This document shows positions 1-7,621 of a DNA stretch of 10,235 nt, in pieces; positions within the stretch are counted from its first letter, which is position 1, and each line of letters starts with the position of its first letter. Source of the stretch: Deltaproteobacteria bacterium (GTDB lineage Bacteria; UBA10199; 2-02-FULL-44-16); NCBI GenBank assembly GCA_016203825.1, contig JACQMA010000096.1:1-10235 (forward strand), given 5' to 3'. The notes under the pieces were generated by a model. The model was not told the DNA's origin, did not search any database, and saw only the letters and a program-made list of their open reading frames with translations. Position numbers and translations under genes: made by a program.

Positions 1-455
1 GTCATATGGTGACGGCTTTGACCTTCGTCTTTATCATCGGTTTTCTCTGCTACATTCTTCTCCCCTGCAATCCGCCACGCTATCTCATTCCCCATCTCTA
101 TTCGCATCCCCCAAAACTCTATGGTCTCTTTCTCTATGACACCCTTCAAGGGGCATGGGATGGGATGTCGGTGATCAGCGGCGGGGCCTTCCCAAGTCTT
201 CACGTTGCCATTTCGAGTATTGCCCTCCTCTATGGATTTCGTTTGAGACACCTCTCCCGACTCTTTTGTATCCTCCACTTTGTGACCGCACCGCTGGTCG
301 TTGGTGTCTGGGTTGCCACGATCTACCTTCGTCATCACTGGGTGATCGATATCGTTGCTGGTCTGGTTGTAGCGATCGTTGCGATGCTCCTTTCTCAGTA
401 TGCCCTTCGCTGGGGCATGCGAAAACGCCTTGCTCTTCCCCTTTCGGATTCCTAG
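1..455 (+). CDS. PAP2-family membrane phosphatase/transferase, Aur1-like (5' end outside window)
   Basis: This is the 3' part of an integral membrane protein of the PAP2 superfamily, most like the PAP2_3 group that includes Aur1-type inositol phosphorylceramide synthases. The reading frame is open to the window edge; the first ATG is at 6, but the protein most likely begins upstream because the first membrane helices are missing. Counting from the ATG at 6, a helix spans about 2-20, followed by a proline-rich CNPPRY loop. The PAP2 active-site motif FPSLHV is at 62-67 (His66) and the second motif RHHWVID at 109-115 (His111, Asp115, the HxxxD pair). Two or three further helices lie around 67-80, 88-108 and 114-133. 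Known members transfer or hydrolyse lipid phosphate head groups on the outer face of the inner membrane. The nearby inositol-phosphate synthase makes an inositol-phosphoryl transferase attractive, but a plain lipid phosphatase remains possible. It ends 12 bp before the exporter gene, so co-transcription is likely. Confidence 0.85.
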   Translation, partial: HMVTALTFVFIIGFLCYILLPCNPPRYLIPHLYSHPPKLYGLFLYDTLQGAWDGMSVISGGAFPSLHVAISSIALLYGFRLRHLSRLFCILHFVTAPLVVGVWVATIYLRHHWVIDIVAGLVVAIVAMLLSQYALRWGMRKRLALPLSDS

Positions 456-467
456 AACACGCATCTC

Positions 468-2915
468 ATGCTCTCACGCCTTCTTGCCTTTCCGCTCCGC
501 ATGCCTCGATTCACGTTGATCATTGTCCTTGCGTCGCTCGTTGTTTCCGGGACCCTCATTGGTCATCTTGAGCTTCGCAGTTCCCTCAAGGAATTGCTCC
601 CGGAGGACTATCCAAGCGTGATCGAACTCAATCGTCTGGTTGATCGGATGGGTGGGGCAGGAATGCTTGTTGTTGTTGCTGAAGGACCCGATCCTTCGGC
701 CAACAGGAAATTCATGGACGATCTTGCCCGTGAACTCTCGGATCTTCCTCCGGGAACCATCCGCCATATCGCCTATCGCGCCCAGGAGATCAGGCAATTC
801 TATGAGGATCATTTTTTGTACTACCTCAATGTTGCCGACCTCAACACACTCGAAGAGAGAATTCGGCAGCGCATCAACTACGAAAAGATCAAACGTACAC
901 CTTTCTTTCTCGATCTCGACGTTCCTCCTGTCGAGGTGTCTCTCGATGATATGGTTCAGCGCGAACGAGAAGGATTTCGTTCCCCCGTGAATACCGTCGA
1001 TGATTACTTCGGTGGTGAATGGGGGAGAATGCTCGTCATGCTCATCCGTCCTTACGGATCGAACGTGAGTGTGGAGTCGGCACGCACGTTGATGGCAACG
1101 GTCAAGGAGGTCACTGCGCGCCTTGACCCCTCTTCTTATGCGGCACCGGTCACTGTTGGCTTCTGCGGTAATGTCACGAGTACCATTGAAGAATACGAAA
1201 CTCTCAAACGGGACATCCTTTCAACGACGCTTCTCTGTATCAGTCTCATCGCTTTCGCCATCACCCTCTACTTTTTACGTTTGAGGGCTGTCTTCGTCCT
1301 GGCGGTGACGCTCTTCGTCGGCATTGTTTGGGCCTTTGGCCTGACCTCGTGGATCATCGGATATCTCAATGCTCAAACGGCCTTCTTGGGATCGATTATT
1401 GTTGGGACCGGCATTAATTACGGCATCATCCTCCTCGGCCGCTATTGGGAGGAGCGAAGACGCGAAGAATCAAGGAAGGGTGCCATGCGGATGGCGATGG
1501 AGAGAACAATCCTCCCGACATTCCTTGCGGCTGCAACGACTGCGGTTGCCTTTGCTGTCCTGGGACTTGCGGATATTCGGGGGCTTTCGCAATTTGGATT
1601 TATCGGGGCCACAGGGGTGATGTCCTGCTGGATGGCAACCTATACAGTCCTCCCTCTCATGACGTTATACTCCAAGAAGAAGGGTCAAGATGAACGCCGA
1701 CAAAATCCCCCAAATCGTCGGAGTCCCATTTTTTCGACCCTCTCCCATGTTGTCCAGCGATGGCCTCGTGGGGTCATCATGCTTTCGATGGTTGCACTTG
1801 GTCTCTCTCTCTGGGCGACCATCCGGTTTCTTCCGGAGGCCATCGAATATGATTTCACGAAGCTTCGAAACCGCGAGAGTGTTGAATCGGGGACAGAAGC
1901 GCTCGAACGACGTGTTGCGAAGCTCTTTAAAGACTCGATGACTCCTGCGGTCGTGCTTCTCGAGGATCCCCGTGAAGGGCCGGAACTCTGTGAGGCAGTC
2001 CAACAACAAAATGAACGCCTTCCTCTTGACGAGCGAAGAGTCGGGAGTTGTCATGTCGCCCAGGACCTCCTCCCTGATCATCAGGAAGAAAAGATTGTTG
2101 TTCTGAATCGTCTTCAATCACTTCTTGATGAACATATTGTCACGCAACTCAAGGGTGAAGCGCGTGATCGTATTGAACGCGTGAGGAAATCAATGATCGG
2201 TCGTCCTCTCACCATCGACGACCTTCCCGATGCGTTGGCGCAACCCTTTACCGATGTCGAGGGGGGAAGAGGAATGATCGCTTTCATCAATCCTCGTCCC
2301 GGAATGCTCCTCTCCGACGGACGCAACCTCCTTCGGTACGCCGAGACCATTCGGGAGATTCGCCTTCCTTCGGGTGCCATTCGTCGGCCGGCGGGAGAGA
2401 TGCTCATTTTCTCGGATCTCGTTGGCATTATCAAACGAGAGGCTCCCCTCCTCACCATTGCTTCGTTTCTTGGTGTCGTCGTGTTTGTCTGGTGGGCAGT
2501 ACGAAGTCGAAAACTCGCAGCGGTCATCATCGGATCACTTTTGTGGGGAGTTGCTCTCATGATCGGCATTTGTTTCTCACTGGGTATTCGCCTCAATTTC
2601 TTCAATTTTATTATTCTTCCGCTCACCTTCGGCATCGGTGTCGACTATGCGATCAATATCGCCTTGAGAATCAGGCAAGAAGGAGAAGAAGGAATTGGTG
2701 CGGCACTCAGGCATACCGGCGGAGCGGTCTTCCTTTGTTCGCTCACAACGATCATTGGATACTTTGTCCTGACATGGGCGACGAACCAGGCCCTTGCAAC
2801 GTTTGGACTCGCTGCGGTTATTGGTGAAATCAGCTGCCTCATAGCGGCCCTTGTGATTCTTCCTGCGTGGATGGTCATCGAGAGTCGAGGGAGAAAGCGC
2901 AAGGTCAATACGTGA
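468..2915 (+). CDS. RND/MMPL-family exporter (HpnN-like, predicted lipid exporter)
   Basis: An 815-aa inner-membrane transporter with the duplicated RND/MMPL layout. One helix at about 14-33 precedes a periplasmic domain (about 34-248), then five helices about 251-400. A second half repeats this, with a helix at about 434-452, a periplasmic domain about 453-655 and five helices about 658-803. The family's charged TM4 motif is intact in the second half (GIGVDYA at 722-728, Asp726), but the first half reads GTGINYG (313-319), with Asn317 where an Asp is usual. The length fits MMPL/HpnN-type exporters, which use the proton gradient to move lipids or other hydrophobic molecules and commonly work without a separate adaptor. 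No good ribosome-binding site precedes the ATG; with only 12 bp after the PAP2 stop, translation may be coupled. The gene overlaps the next one by GTGA. The cargo is unknown; a lipid made by the neighbouring enzymes is an inference. Confidence 0.9.
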   Translation: MLSRLLAFPLRMPRFTLIIVLASLVVSGTLIGHLELRSSLKELLPEDYPSVIELNRLVDRMGGAGMLVVVAEGPDPSANRKFMDDLARELSDLPPGTIRHIAYRAQEIRQFYEDHFLYYLNVADLNTLEERIRQRINYEKIKRTPFFLDLDVPPVEVSLDDMVQREREGFRSPVNTVDDYFGGEWGRMLVMLIRPYGSNVSVESARTLMATVKEVTARLDPSSYAAPVTVGFCGNVTSTIEEYETLKRDILSTTLLCISLIAFAITLYFLRLRAVFVLAVTLFVGIVWAFGLTSWIIGYLNAQTAFLGSIIVGTGINYGIILLGRYWEERRREESRKGAMRMAMERTILPTFLAAATTAVAFAVLGLADIRGLSQFGFIGATGVMSCWMATYTVLPLMTLYSKKKGQDERRQNPPNRRSPIFSTLSHVVQRWPRGVIMLSMVALGLSLWATIRFLPEAIEYDFTKLRNRESVESGTEALERRVAKLFKDSMTPAVVLLEDPREGPELCEAVQQQNERLPLDERRVGSCHVAQDLLPDHQEEKIVVLNRLQSLLDEHIVTQLKGEARDRIERVRKSMIGRPLTIDDLPDALAQPFTDVEGGRGMIAFINPRPGMLLSDGRNLLRYAETIREIRLPSGAIRRPAGEMLIFSDLVGIIKREAPLLTIASFLGVVVFVWWAVRSRKLAAVIIGSLLWGVALMIGICFSLGIRLNFFNFIILPLTFGIGVDYAINIALRIRQEGEEGIGAALRHTGGAVFLCSLTTIIGYFVLTWATNQALATFGLAAVIGEISCLIAALVILPAWMVIESRGRKRKVNT
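2901..2915 (+). promoter_or_regulatory. Ribosome-binding site and GTGA stop/start overlap of the Wzi-like gene
   Basis: AAGG at 2901-2904 sits seven bases before a GTG at 2912-2914, which overlaps the exporter's TGA stop at 2913-2915. This arrangement decides the start of the Wzi-like gene and implies translational coupling between exporter and outer-membrane protein. Confidence 0.7.
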
Positions 2916-4546
2916 AAATTTTCGCCATCGTCCTCTTTGCTGTCGGTTGCCTGTGGTGGCCGTCAACGGCATCCTCACAAACCTCGCTCAACGCTTCGCC
3001 GGAAGATGATGTTTATCGTACCATCGATGTTTTCGTTGCCCACAAACTTGTCAGGAACACGATTGTGGGGCAAAGACCGTACTCGAGGCAAGAGGTTGCG
3101 AGGCTCCTCCGCGAATCACGGAAGGCATTGGAACATCGGAAAGAGGACCCCTCGTATTTTTATTTGGCGAGTCTCCTCTCGCATCATGAGAGGTTCTATC
3201 GTCATGAGTTGGAGGAGGAACAAAGGGGGGTCGAGATCAACGCCTTTTCTGAACTAGATTTTTCCGTCCTCTACCAGAGTAGCGAACCTCGCATCATTCC
3301 CGATAACGGGGAGGGGGAGATTGATGCCGTCGTCACTTCGTTTGATCACGATGACCAGGGAAAAACCTTGGTGAATGGTGGAAACGCATTGGTGTCATCA
3401 AAGCATCAGGCTTTTTTTTCTCCTTACCTCGCTTTTGATTTTGAACCGCGCCTTGTCTTTCCGATGTCAAGGCAGGTCGATCAATCGCCATCTGTAACCG
3501 TCCATCGTCTCTATGCCAAGACGGGATGGCGCAATATCGAAGTTGAAACGGGTCGAGACAACATACTGTGGGGACAGGGCGAATATGGAGGACTCATGCT
3601 TTCGGCCCACGCACGACCCCTCGATATGGTGAAGGTGACGAATCCTCACCCGTGGCAAGCGCCATGGATGTTGAAATACCTTGGGCCGATGCGGTGGACC
3701 TTCTTCATGGCAAATCTTGGCCCCGAGCAAGTTCATTCGTATCCTTATTTTTATGGTCTGAAATGGTCACTGCAGCCTTCTCGATACTTTGAGATGGGTC
3801 TTTCTCATACGATCATCATGGGAGGTGACGCCGCGCCGAGTGTCACGTGGTGGGAGCCGATTGCGGAGATTTTTCCCCTTCATAAATGGGGGGGGCGGAA
3901 CATCGGGGCAAACGATATTGCCAACAACGCATGGGGCTTCCTCGATTTCCGTGTGACGATTCCACCACTTCGATCCCTCGTCCTCTCCTACGATGGCTAC
4001 ATCGAAGACTCTATCGTCAGGGCCTTGCGACTTCCCGACAACATCCTCAACCAGATGAGCTTCGTTGCGGGGACCTATCTCCCACGTCTCGACACCACAG
4101 GGAAGTGGGGTCTTCGGCTCGAGTACCACCACATGGCACCCCTTTCGTATCGACACGGCAATTGGCTCTCAGGTTATACCCTCAACCGGCGGGTGATTGG
4201 AGATCCATTAGGTCCCGGTGCTGACGCCGTTACTTCAACACTCTTGTGGCGCCCCGTTCCCCGCTGGCAGGGGCGACTCGGTATTGCCTATGAAGATTTT
4301 GACAGCTCTCAATATTATACGCAGACAAATGCGAGCGGGGGAGGCGATCGCATTTTGGTGGCGACTACGGGCATTCATGAACGTCGGTACCGTGCTACCC
4401 TGGGAGGAGAATGGTGGTTCAAAAAAAACCTGCGCCTTCACGGTGAAGCGGGGTATGAGCGTATTCAGAACGGAAATTTTGAATCAGGTCATGACATCAA
4501 TAATGGTCTCATTGAAGCGGGGCTTTCGCTCGCATTTTCGCCCTGA
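2912..4546 (+). CDS. Wzi-like capsule-assembly outer-membrane beta-barrel protein
   Basis: A 544-aa exported protein of the Wzi/capsule-assembly family. I chose the GTG at 2912 rather than the ATG at 2867. The GTG yields a clean signal peptide (about 1-22: Lys2, a hydrophobic run, then STASS) and overlaps the exporter stop as GTGA, with AAGG at 2901-2904 seven bases upstream. The ATG would add 15 polar residues before the signal. Mature residues about 30-75 form a small helical N-terminal part (VYRTIDVFVAHKLV, then RPYSRQEVARLL), as in Wzi relatives. The rest alternates beta-strands, with the family hallmark GRDNILWGQG at 214-223 followed by LMLSAHARPLDMV at 228-240. The last strand ends LSLAFSP, close to the hydrophobic/aromatic C-terminus of outer-membrane barrels. 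E. coli Wzi is an outer-membrane lectin that anchors capsule. No other capsule gene is visible here, so this copy may instead act as a surface or glycolipid-binding partner of the exporter. Confidence 0.85.
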   Translation: MKIFAIVLFAVGCLWWPSTASSQTSLNASPEDDVYRTIDVFVAHKLVRNTIVGQRPYSRQEVARLLRESRKALEHRKEDPSYFYLASLLSHHERFYRHELEEEQRGVEINAFSELDFSVLYQSSEPRIIPDNGEGEIDAVVTSFDHDDQGKTLVNGGNALVSSKHQAFFSPYLAFDFEPRLVFPMSRQVDQSPSVTVHRLYAKTGWRNIEVETGRDNILWGQGEYGGLMLSAHARPLDMVKVTNPHPWQAPWMLKYLGPMRWTFFMANLGPEQVHSYPYFYGLKWSLQPSRYFEMGLSHTIIMGGDAAPSVTWWEPIAEIFPLHKWGGRNIGANDIANNAWGFLDFRVTIPPLRSLVLSYDGYIEDSIVRALRLPDNILNQMSFVAGTYLPRLDTTGKWGLRLEYHHMAPLSYRHGNWLSGYTLNRRVIGDPLGPGADAVTSTLLWRPVPRWQGRLGIAYEDFDSSQYYTQTNASGGGDRILVATTGIHERRYRATLGGEWWFKKNLRLHGEAGYERIQNGNFESGHDINNGLIEAGLSLAFSP

Positions 4547-4566
4547 TTCTTGTAGAAAAAGCATCC

Positions 4567-6183
4567 ATGACCCTTTCGCCGCGCCAAGAACTTCTGACCC
4601 TCCAAAAACGGATCTTTGCGGATAATCAGCGGGTGATTGAGAGCTCTATTGAAGTGAGCGAGCGGGGGTTTGCTCAATACGAACGAACCTATCAACGCGC
4701 CGTCGCGCGGTTCGATCGAGCGGCGACGCATGAGGAGATGCTCAAAGCGATCCTCAAGGCGAACATTATTTATGTTGGCGATTATCATACCCTCAATCAA
4801 TCCCAGCGGTCGTTTCTGCGGATTTTGAAGGCGATTGTCAGTCGCGACCGGAATTTTGTGGTGGGACTCGAGCTCATTCACGCGCGCCACCAGAAACTCC
4901 TTGATCGATTTGTGGCGGGGAAGGTGAGTGAGGATAGCTTTTTGCGCAAGATTCGTCTCGAAGAACACTGGGTTTTTGACCTGTGGAGTAACTTTAAACC
5001 ACTTTTTGATTTCTGTCGGTACCATCACATCCCGATGCTTGCGATCGATGCGGCCCCGCGAGGGGCCTCGGTGAGGGTTCGCGACCGGGCAACCGCGGAG
5101 CTCCTTGCCGATTATAGCGAGCACCATTCCGAGCAACGCATGTTTGTGTTTATCGGCGATCTCCACATTGCCCCATCGCATCTTCCGCGCGATGTGGAAC
5201 GAGCCCTCCGCCGTCGTCAACGAACGGTCCAAGACCTTGTGCTCTATCAGAGTAGTGTGAAAATCTATTGGGAGCTTGCACGCCGAGGGCTTGAGGATCG
5301 TGTCGATGTCGTGAGGATCGATGATCGGAGTTTTTGCCGGATGCACACCCCGCCGATCATTGCGCAGCGCTCGTATCTGAATTGGCTGGAGCATGAAGAG
5401 GGGGAGATCGATTATGCGGATGCAAAACACAGCTTCTTGGAAATCGTTGATCACATCGGTCGCTTTTTGCGGATCCGGTTCTCTCCTTCTGATTGCGAGT
5501 CCGTCGATGTCTTTACCGCGGGCGACATGAGTTTCTTGGAGCGACTGCGCGAGATGAAAATATTTTCTCCGCGTGAACTCGCGGTGATCAAGCGTCAGAT
5601 TGCGTCCAGCGAGAGTTATTATATTGCCAAGGCGCGCGTCGTGTATCTGGCGAACCTCTCGATCAACCACGCGGCTGAAGAGGCCGCGCACTTTATGAAG
5701 AATGTCCTGTCCGGACCCGAAGAGCCACGCGAGATGATCGATGCCTTCTACGCGAATGTCCTCCATGAGGCCCTTGGATTTTTTGGTTCGAAAATCGTGA
5801 ACCACAAGCGCAAATGCCATCACGAACCTGATTTTCGAAAACTCCACGTCTTTTTTTCGAAACATCGTATTCCGCAACATCGTCGTCTTGAGGCGGAAGC
5901 GACGGAACTGCTCCTGCGGTATCTTGCTCTGGAACGACAGGGACGTCCACTCGGTTCACTTGGAGTTTTTCACGTCCCCATGGAGCTTTTTCTCGCGGTG
6001 ACGCATGCCTTGGGCTATATGCTCGGCGAGCGTTTGTACTATGGTTTGCTCGACGGTGTGATCAGTCGAAAATCCGTTCGAAGCCTCTTTCAAGATCCGT
6101 GGGAAGGCGAGGGGGAGCCGTTCGCGGTCTACTGGGACCTGCGGCAGAAATTACGGCAGGTCGTCATTCCAAAACGTATGTGA
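4567..6183 (+). CDS. ChaN-family (DUF399) protein with long uncharacterised C-terminal region
   Basis: A 538-aa protein whose first half matches the ChaN/haem-binding fold (Cofac_haem_bdg). The motifs run in family order: IIYVGDYHT at 67-75 (usual GExH), FVVGLELI at 97-104 (usual GxEM), LLDRFVAGKVSEDSFL at 111-126, an aromatic block HWVFDLW at 134-140, and FVFIGDLHIAPSHL at 193-206. Campylobacter and other ChaN proteins are haem-binding lipoproteins of about 280-300 aa. This one has no signal peptide or lipobox and is nearly twice as long. Residues about 265-538 are charged, helical and not recognised by me. It is therefore probably cytoplasmic, and haem binding is unproven. The start ATG has no strong ribosome-binding site; the gene begins 20 bp after the Wzi-like gene, so it probably ends the same operon. 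Its stop directly abuts the stop of the convergent inositol-phosphate synthase gene. Confidence 0.8.
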   Translation: MTLSPRQELLTLQKRIFADNQRVIESSIEVSERGFAQYERTYQRAVARFDRAATHEEMLKAILKANIIYVGDYHTLNQSQRSFLRILKAIVSRDRNFVVGLELIHARHQKLLDRFVAGKVSEDSFLRKIRLEEHWVFDLWSNFKPLFDFCRYHHIPMLAIDAAPRGASVRVRDRATAELLADYSEHHSEQRMFVFIGDLHIAPSHLPRDVERALRRRQRTVQDLVLYQSSVKIYWELARRGLEDRVDVVRIDDRSFCRMHTPPIIAQRSYLNWLEHEEGEIDYADAKHSFLEIVDHIGRFLRIRFSPSDCESVDVFTAGDMSFLERLREMKIFSPRELAVIKRQIASSESYYIAKARVVYLANLSINHAAEEAAHFMKNVLSGPEEPREMIDAFYANVLHEALGFFGSKIVNHKRKCHHEPDFRKLHVFFSKHRIPQHRRLEAEATELLLRYLALERQGRPLGSLGVFHVPMELFLAVTHALGYMLGERLYYGLLDGVISRKSVRSLFQDPWEGEGEPFAVYWDLRQKLRQVVIPKRM

Positions 6184-7503
6184 TTACGAATAATATTCCC
6201 TGCCCAAATGCGTAATCGGTTCTTCGCCCATCAGGTAGCGAAGCGTGTTCTTGAGCTTCGTCTCCTGGATGAAGAGGTTGTGTTCGGGATAGAGACCGGC
6301 GGCCACCATGGGTGATTTGTAGTAGAACGAGAGCCACTCCTGGATGCCTTTGAGTCCCGCGCGTTTGGATAAATCCATCAAGAGGGCAAGATCCAAAACG
6401 AGGGGGGCGGCGAGGATCGAATCGCGGCAGAGGAAATTGACCTTAATCTGCATCGGATAGCCCATCCAGCCGAAGATATCGATGTTGTCCCAACCTTCCT
6501 TGTTGTCCCCGCGCGGCGGGTAGTAATTGATGCGGACGACGTGACACATATCGCCATAGAGTTCGGGGTTGAGCTCCGGTTGCAAGATCGTATCGAGGAC
6601 CGAAAGCTTGCTCTCTTCTTTTGATTTGAATGAACCCGGATCTTCCAAGACTTCGCCGTCACGATTACCGAGGATATTTGTCGAATACCAGCCCTCGATC
6701 CCCAAGAGGCGTGCACGAAATCCCGGTGCCAAAATCGTCTTCATCAGGGTTTGACCCGTTTTGAAATCTTTTCCCGAAATCGGGGCCCCATTTTTTTGTG
6801 CGAGCTCCTGAAGGGCGGGGGTGTCGACACTCAGGTTCGGGGCGCCATTGGCGTAGGGGATCCCGAGCGAGAGGGCAGCGTAGGCATAGATCATCGACGG
6901 TGAGATATCGGGGTCGTTCGTTTCCAAGCCCTTTTCAAATGCCGCGAGTGTTTGGTGCACGGGTTTTAAGGGACTGTACATCTCCGTTGAACCACACCAC
7001 ACGACCACACAGCGATTGACGCGCTCGCGATCACTAAAACTCTTGATGTCATCTTTGAGTTGCTCGGCGAGATCGCGTTTCGTCTTTCCCCGTTTCACGT
7101 GAGTGCCATTCAGTTTCTTGACCCATGTTTGTTCAAAGACACCCGGCATCGGTTTGATGGCGGAAAGTTCAGCTCGTAAAGGTTCGAGATGCTCTGTGCG
7201 AAGGACTTTGGCCCTCGTTGCCGACTCGTAGGCGTTATCGGGGAAGATATCCCAAGCCCCAAAGACGATATCGTTCAAGCTCGCCAGGGAGACAAAATCT
7301 TTGACCAGCGGGGTACGATGATCGGTCCGTTTCCCCAACCGAATGGTCCCCATTTGGGTGAGTGACCCGAATGGCCTCGCGAGACCCCGCCGAATGGCCG
7401 TTACACCGGCAATAAAGGTGGTGCTGACGGCCCCTAAACCGACGAGGAGGATGCCGAGTTTTCCCTCGGCGGGTTGAATGGTCTTTGGAGGTTGTGTATT
7501 CAT
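6184..7503 (-). CDS. ino1: myo-inositol-1-phosphate synthase (inositol-3-phosphate synthase)
   Basis: A 439-aa cytoplasmic enzyme that converts glucose 6-phosphate to 1L-myo-inositol 1-phosphate using bound NAD, the committed step to inositol compounds. The NAD-binding loop GLGAVSTT is at 22-29. The family signatures SGKDFKTGQT (243-252), GWYSTNILGNRDG (271-283), NYYPPRGDNKEGWDN (326-340) and VNFLCRDSILAAPLVLDL (355-372) are all present. By eye-alignment to the yeast enzyme, the four catalytic lysines are kept: Lys295 and Lys299 in FKSKEESK, Lys335 in DNKEGWD and Lys396 in FYYKSP. The length fits the roughly 430-440-aa bacterial/Bacteroides-like form, longer than actinobacterial Ino1. The ATG is the first start after an in-frame TAG (rev. 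strand, 15 bp upstream). No clear ribosome-binding site precedes it (CCCCCCT), so initiation may be weak or of another type. It is transcribed alone, from the divergent spacer. Confidence 0.95.
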   Translation of the reverse strand: MNTQPPKTIQPAEGKLGILLVGLGAVSTTFIAGVTAIRRGLARPFGSLTQMGTIRLGKRTDHRTPLVKDFVSLASLNDIVFGAWDIFPDNAYESATRAKVLRTEHLEPLRAELSAIKPMPGVFEQTWVKKLNGTHVKRGKTKRDLAEQLKDDIKSFSDRERVNRCVVVWCGSTEMYSPLKPVHQTLAAFEKGLETNDPDISPSMIYAYAALSLGIPYANGAPNLSVDTPALQELAQKNGAPISGKDFKTGQTLMKTILAPGFRARLLGIEGWYSTNILGNRDGEVLEDPGSFKSKEESKLSVLDTILQPELNPELYGDMCHVVRINYYPPRGDNKEGWDNIDIFGWMGYPMQIKVNFLCRDSILAAPLVLDLALLMDLSKRAGLKGIQEWLSFYYKSPMVAAGLYPEHNLFIQETKLKNTLRYLMGEEPITHLGREYYS

Positions 7504-7523
7504 AGGGGGGTGCTTCTAGCAGG

Positions 7524-7577
7524 CCTCAAAATGGAGCACAACGTGTTTTCGAAAAAACCTAGCAACTTTTTTTGAGG
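7524..7577. repeat. Nested co-centred inverted repeat in the divergent spacer (possible operator)
   Basis: CCTCAAAA at 7524-7531 pairs with TTTTGAGG at 7570-7577. A perfect 10-bp palindrome TTTTCGAAAA lies at 7546-7555. Both have the same centre, between 7550 and 7551. Over the two 27-base half-sites, 17 positions are complementary. The element lies between the start codons of the inositol-phosphate synthase and the small rightward gene, where a dyad operator or mRNA hairpin would act on one or both. Low-complexity A/T runs contribute to the matches. I could not recognise convincing -35/-10 boxes on either strand of this 118-bp spacer. Confidence 0.5.
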
Positions 7578-7609
7578 GGATGCGATAACAAGGATAGACG
7601 AGTCATAAC

Positions 7610-7614
7610 GAGGA
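7610..7614 (+). promoter_or_regulatory. Ribosome-binding site of the small unknown gene
   Basis: GAGGA lies seven bases before the ATG at 7622. It is one of the better Shine-Dalgarno matches in the window and is the main support for translation of the small gene downstream. Confidence 0.6.
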
Positions 7615-7621
7615 TTTCACT

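Noticed and set aside
2867..2911. ATG at 2867 as the start of the Wzi-like gene
   Set aside because: It would bury the signal peptide behind 15 polar residues and overlap the exporter by 49 bp; the GTG at 2912 has a ribosome-binding site and gives a normal signal peptide.
3412..3419. Runs of eight identical bases inside genes (also G at 3888-3895, T at 10129-10136)
   Set aside because: They could suggest sequencing error or slippage, but the reading frame and family motifs continue intact on both sides in every case.
4489..5880. Leftward open frame of 463 codons antisense to the ChaN-type gene
   Set aside because: It lies opposite a gene with ordered family motifs, has no recognisable domain or ribosome-binding site, and is explained by codon bias of the sense gene.
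7572..7600. Possible promoter TTGAGG with TAGACG 17 bases downstream for the small gene
   Set aside because: The -10 match to TATAAT is only three of six, and other near matches in the spacer (GATAAC, CATAAC) lack a suitable -35; none can be supported.
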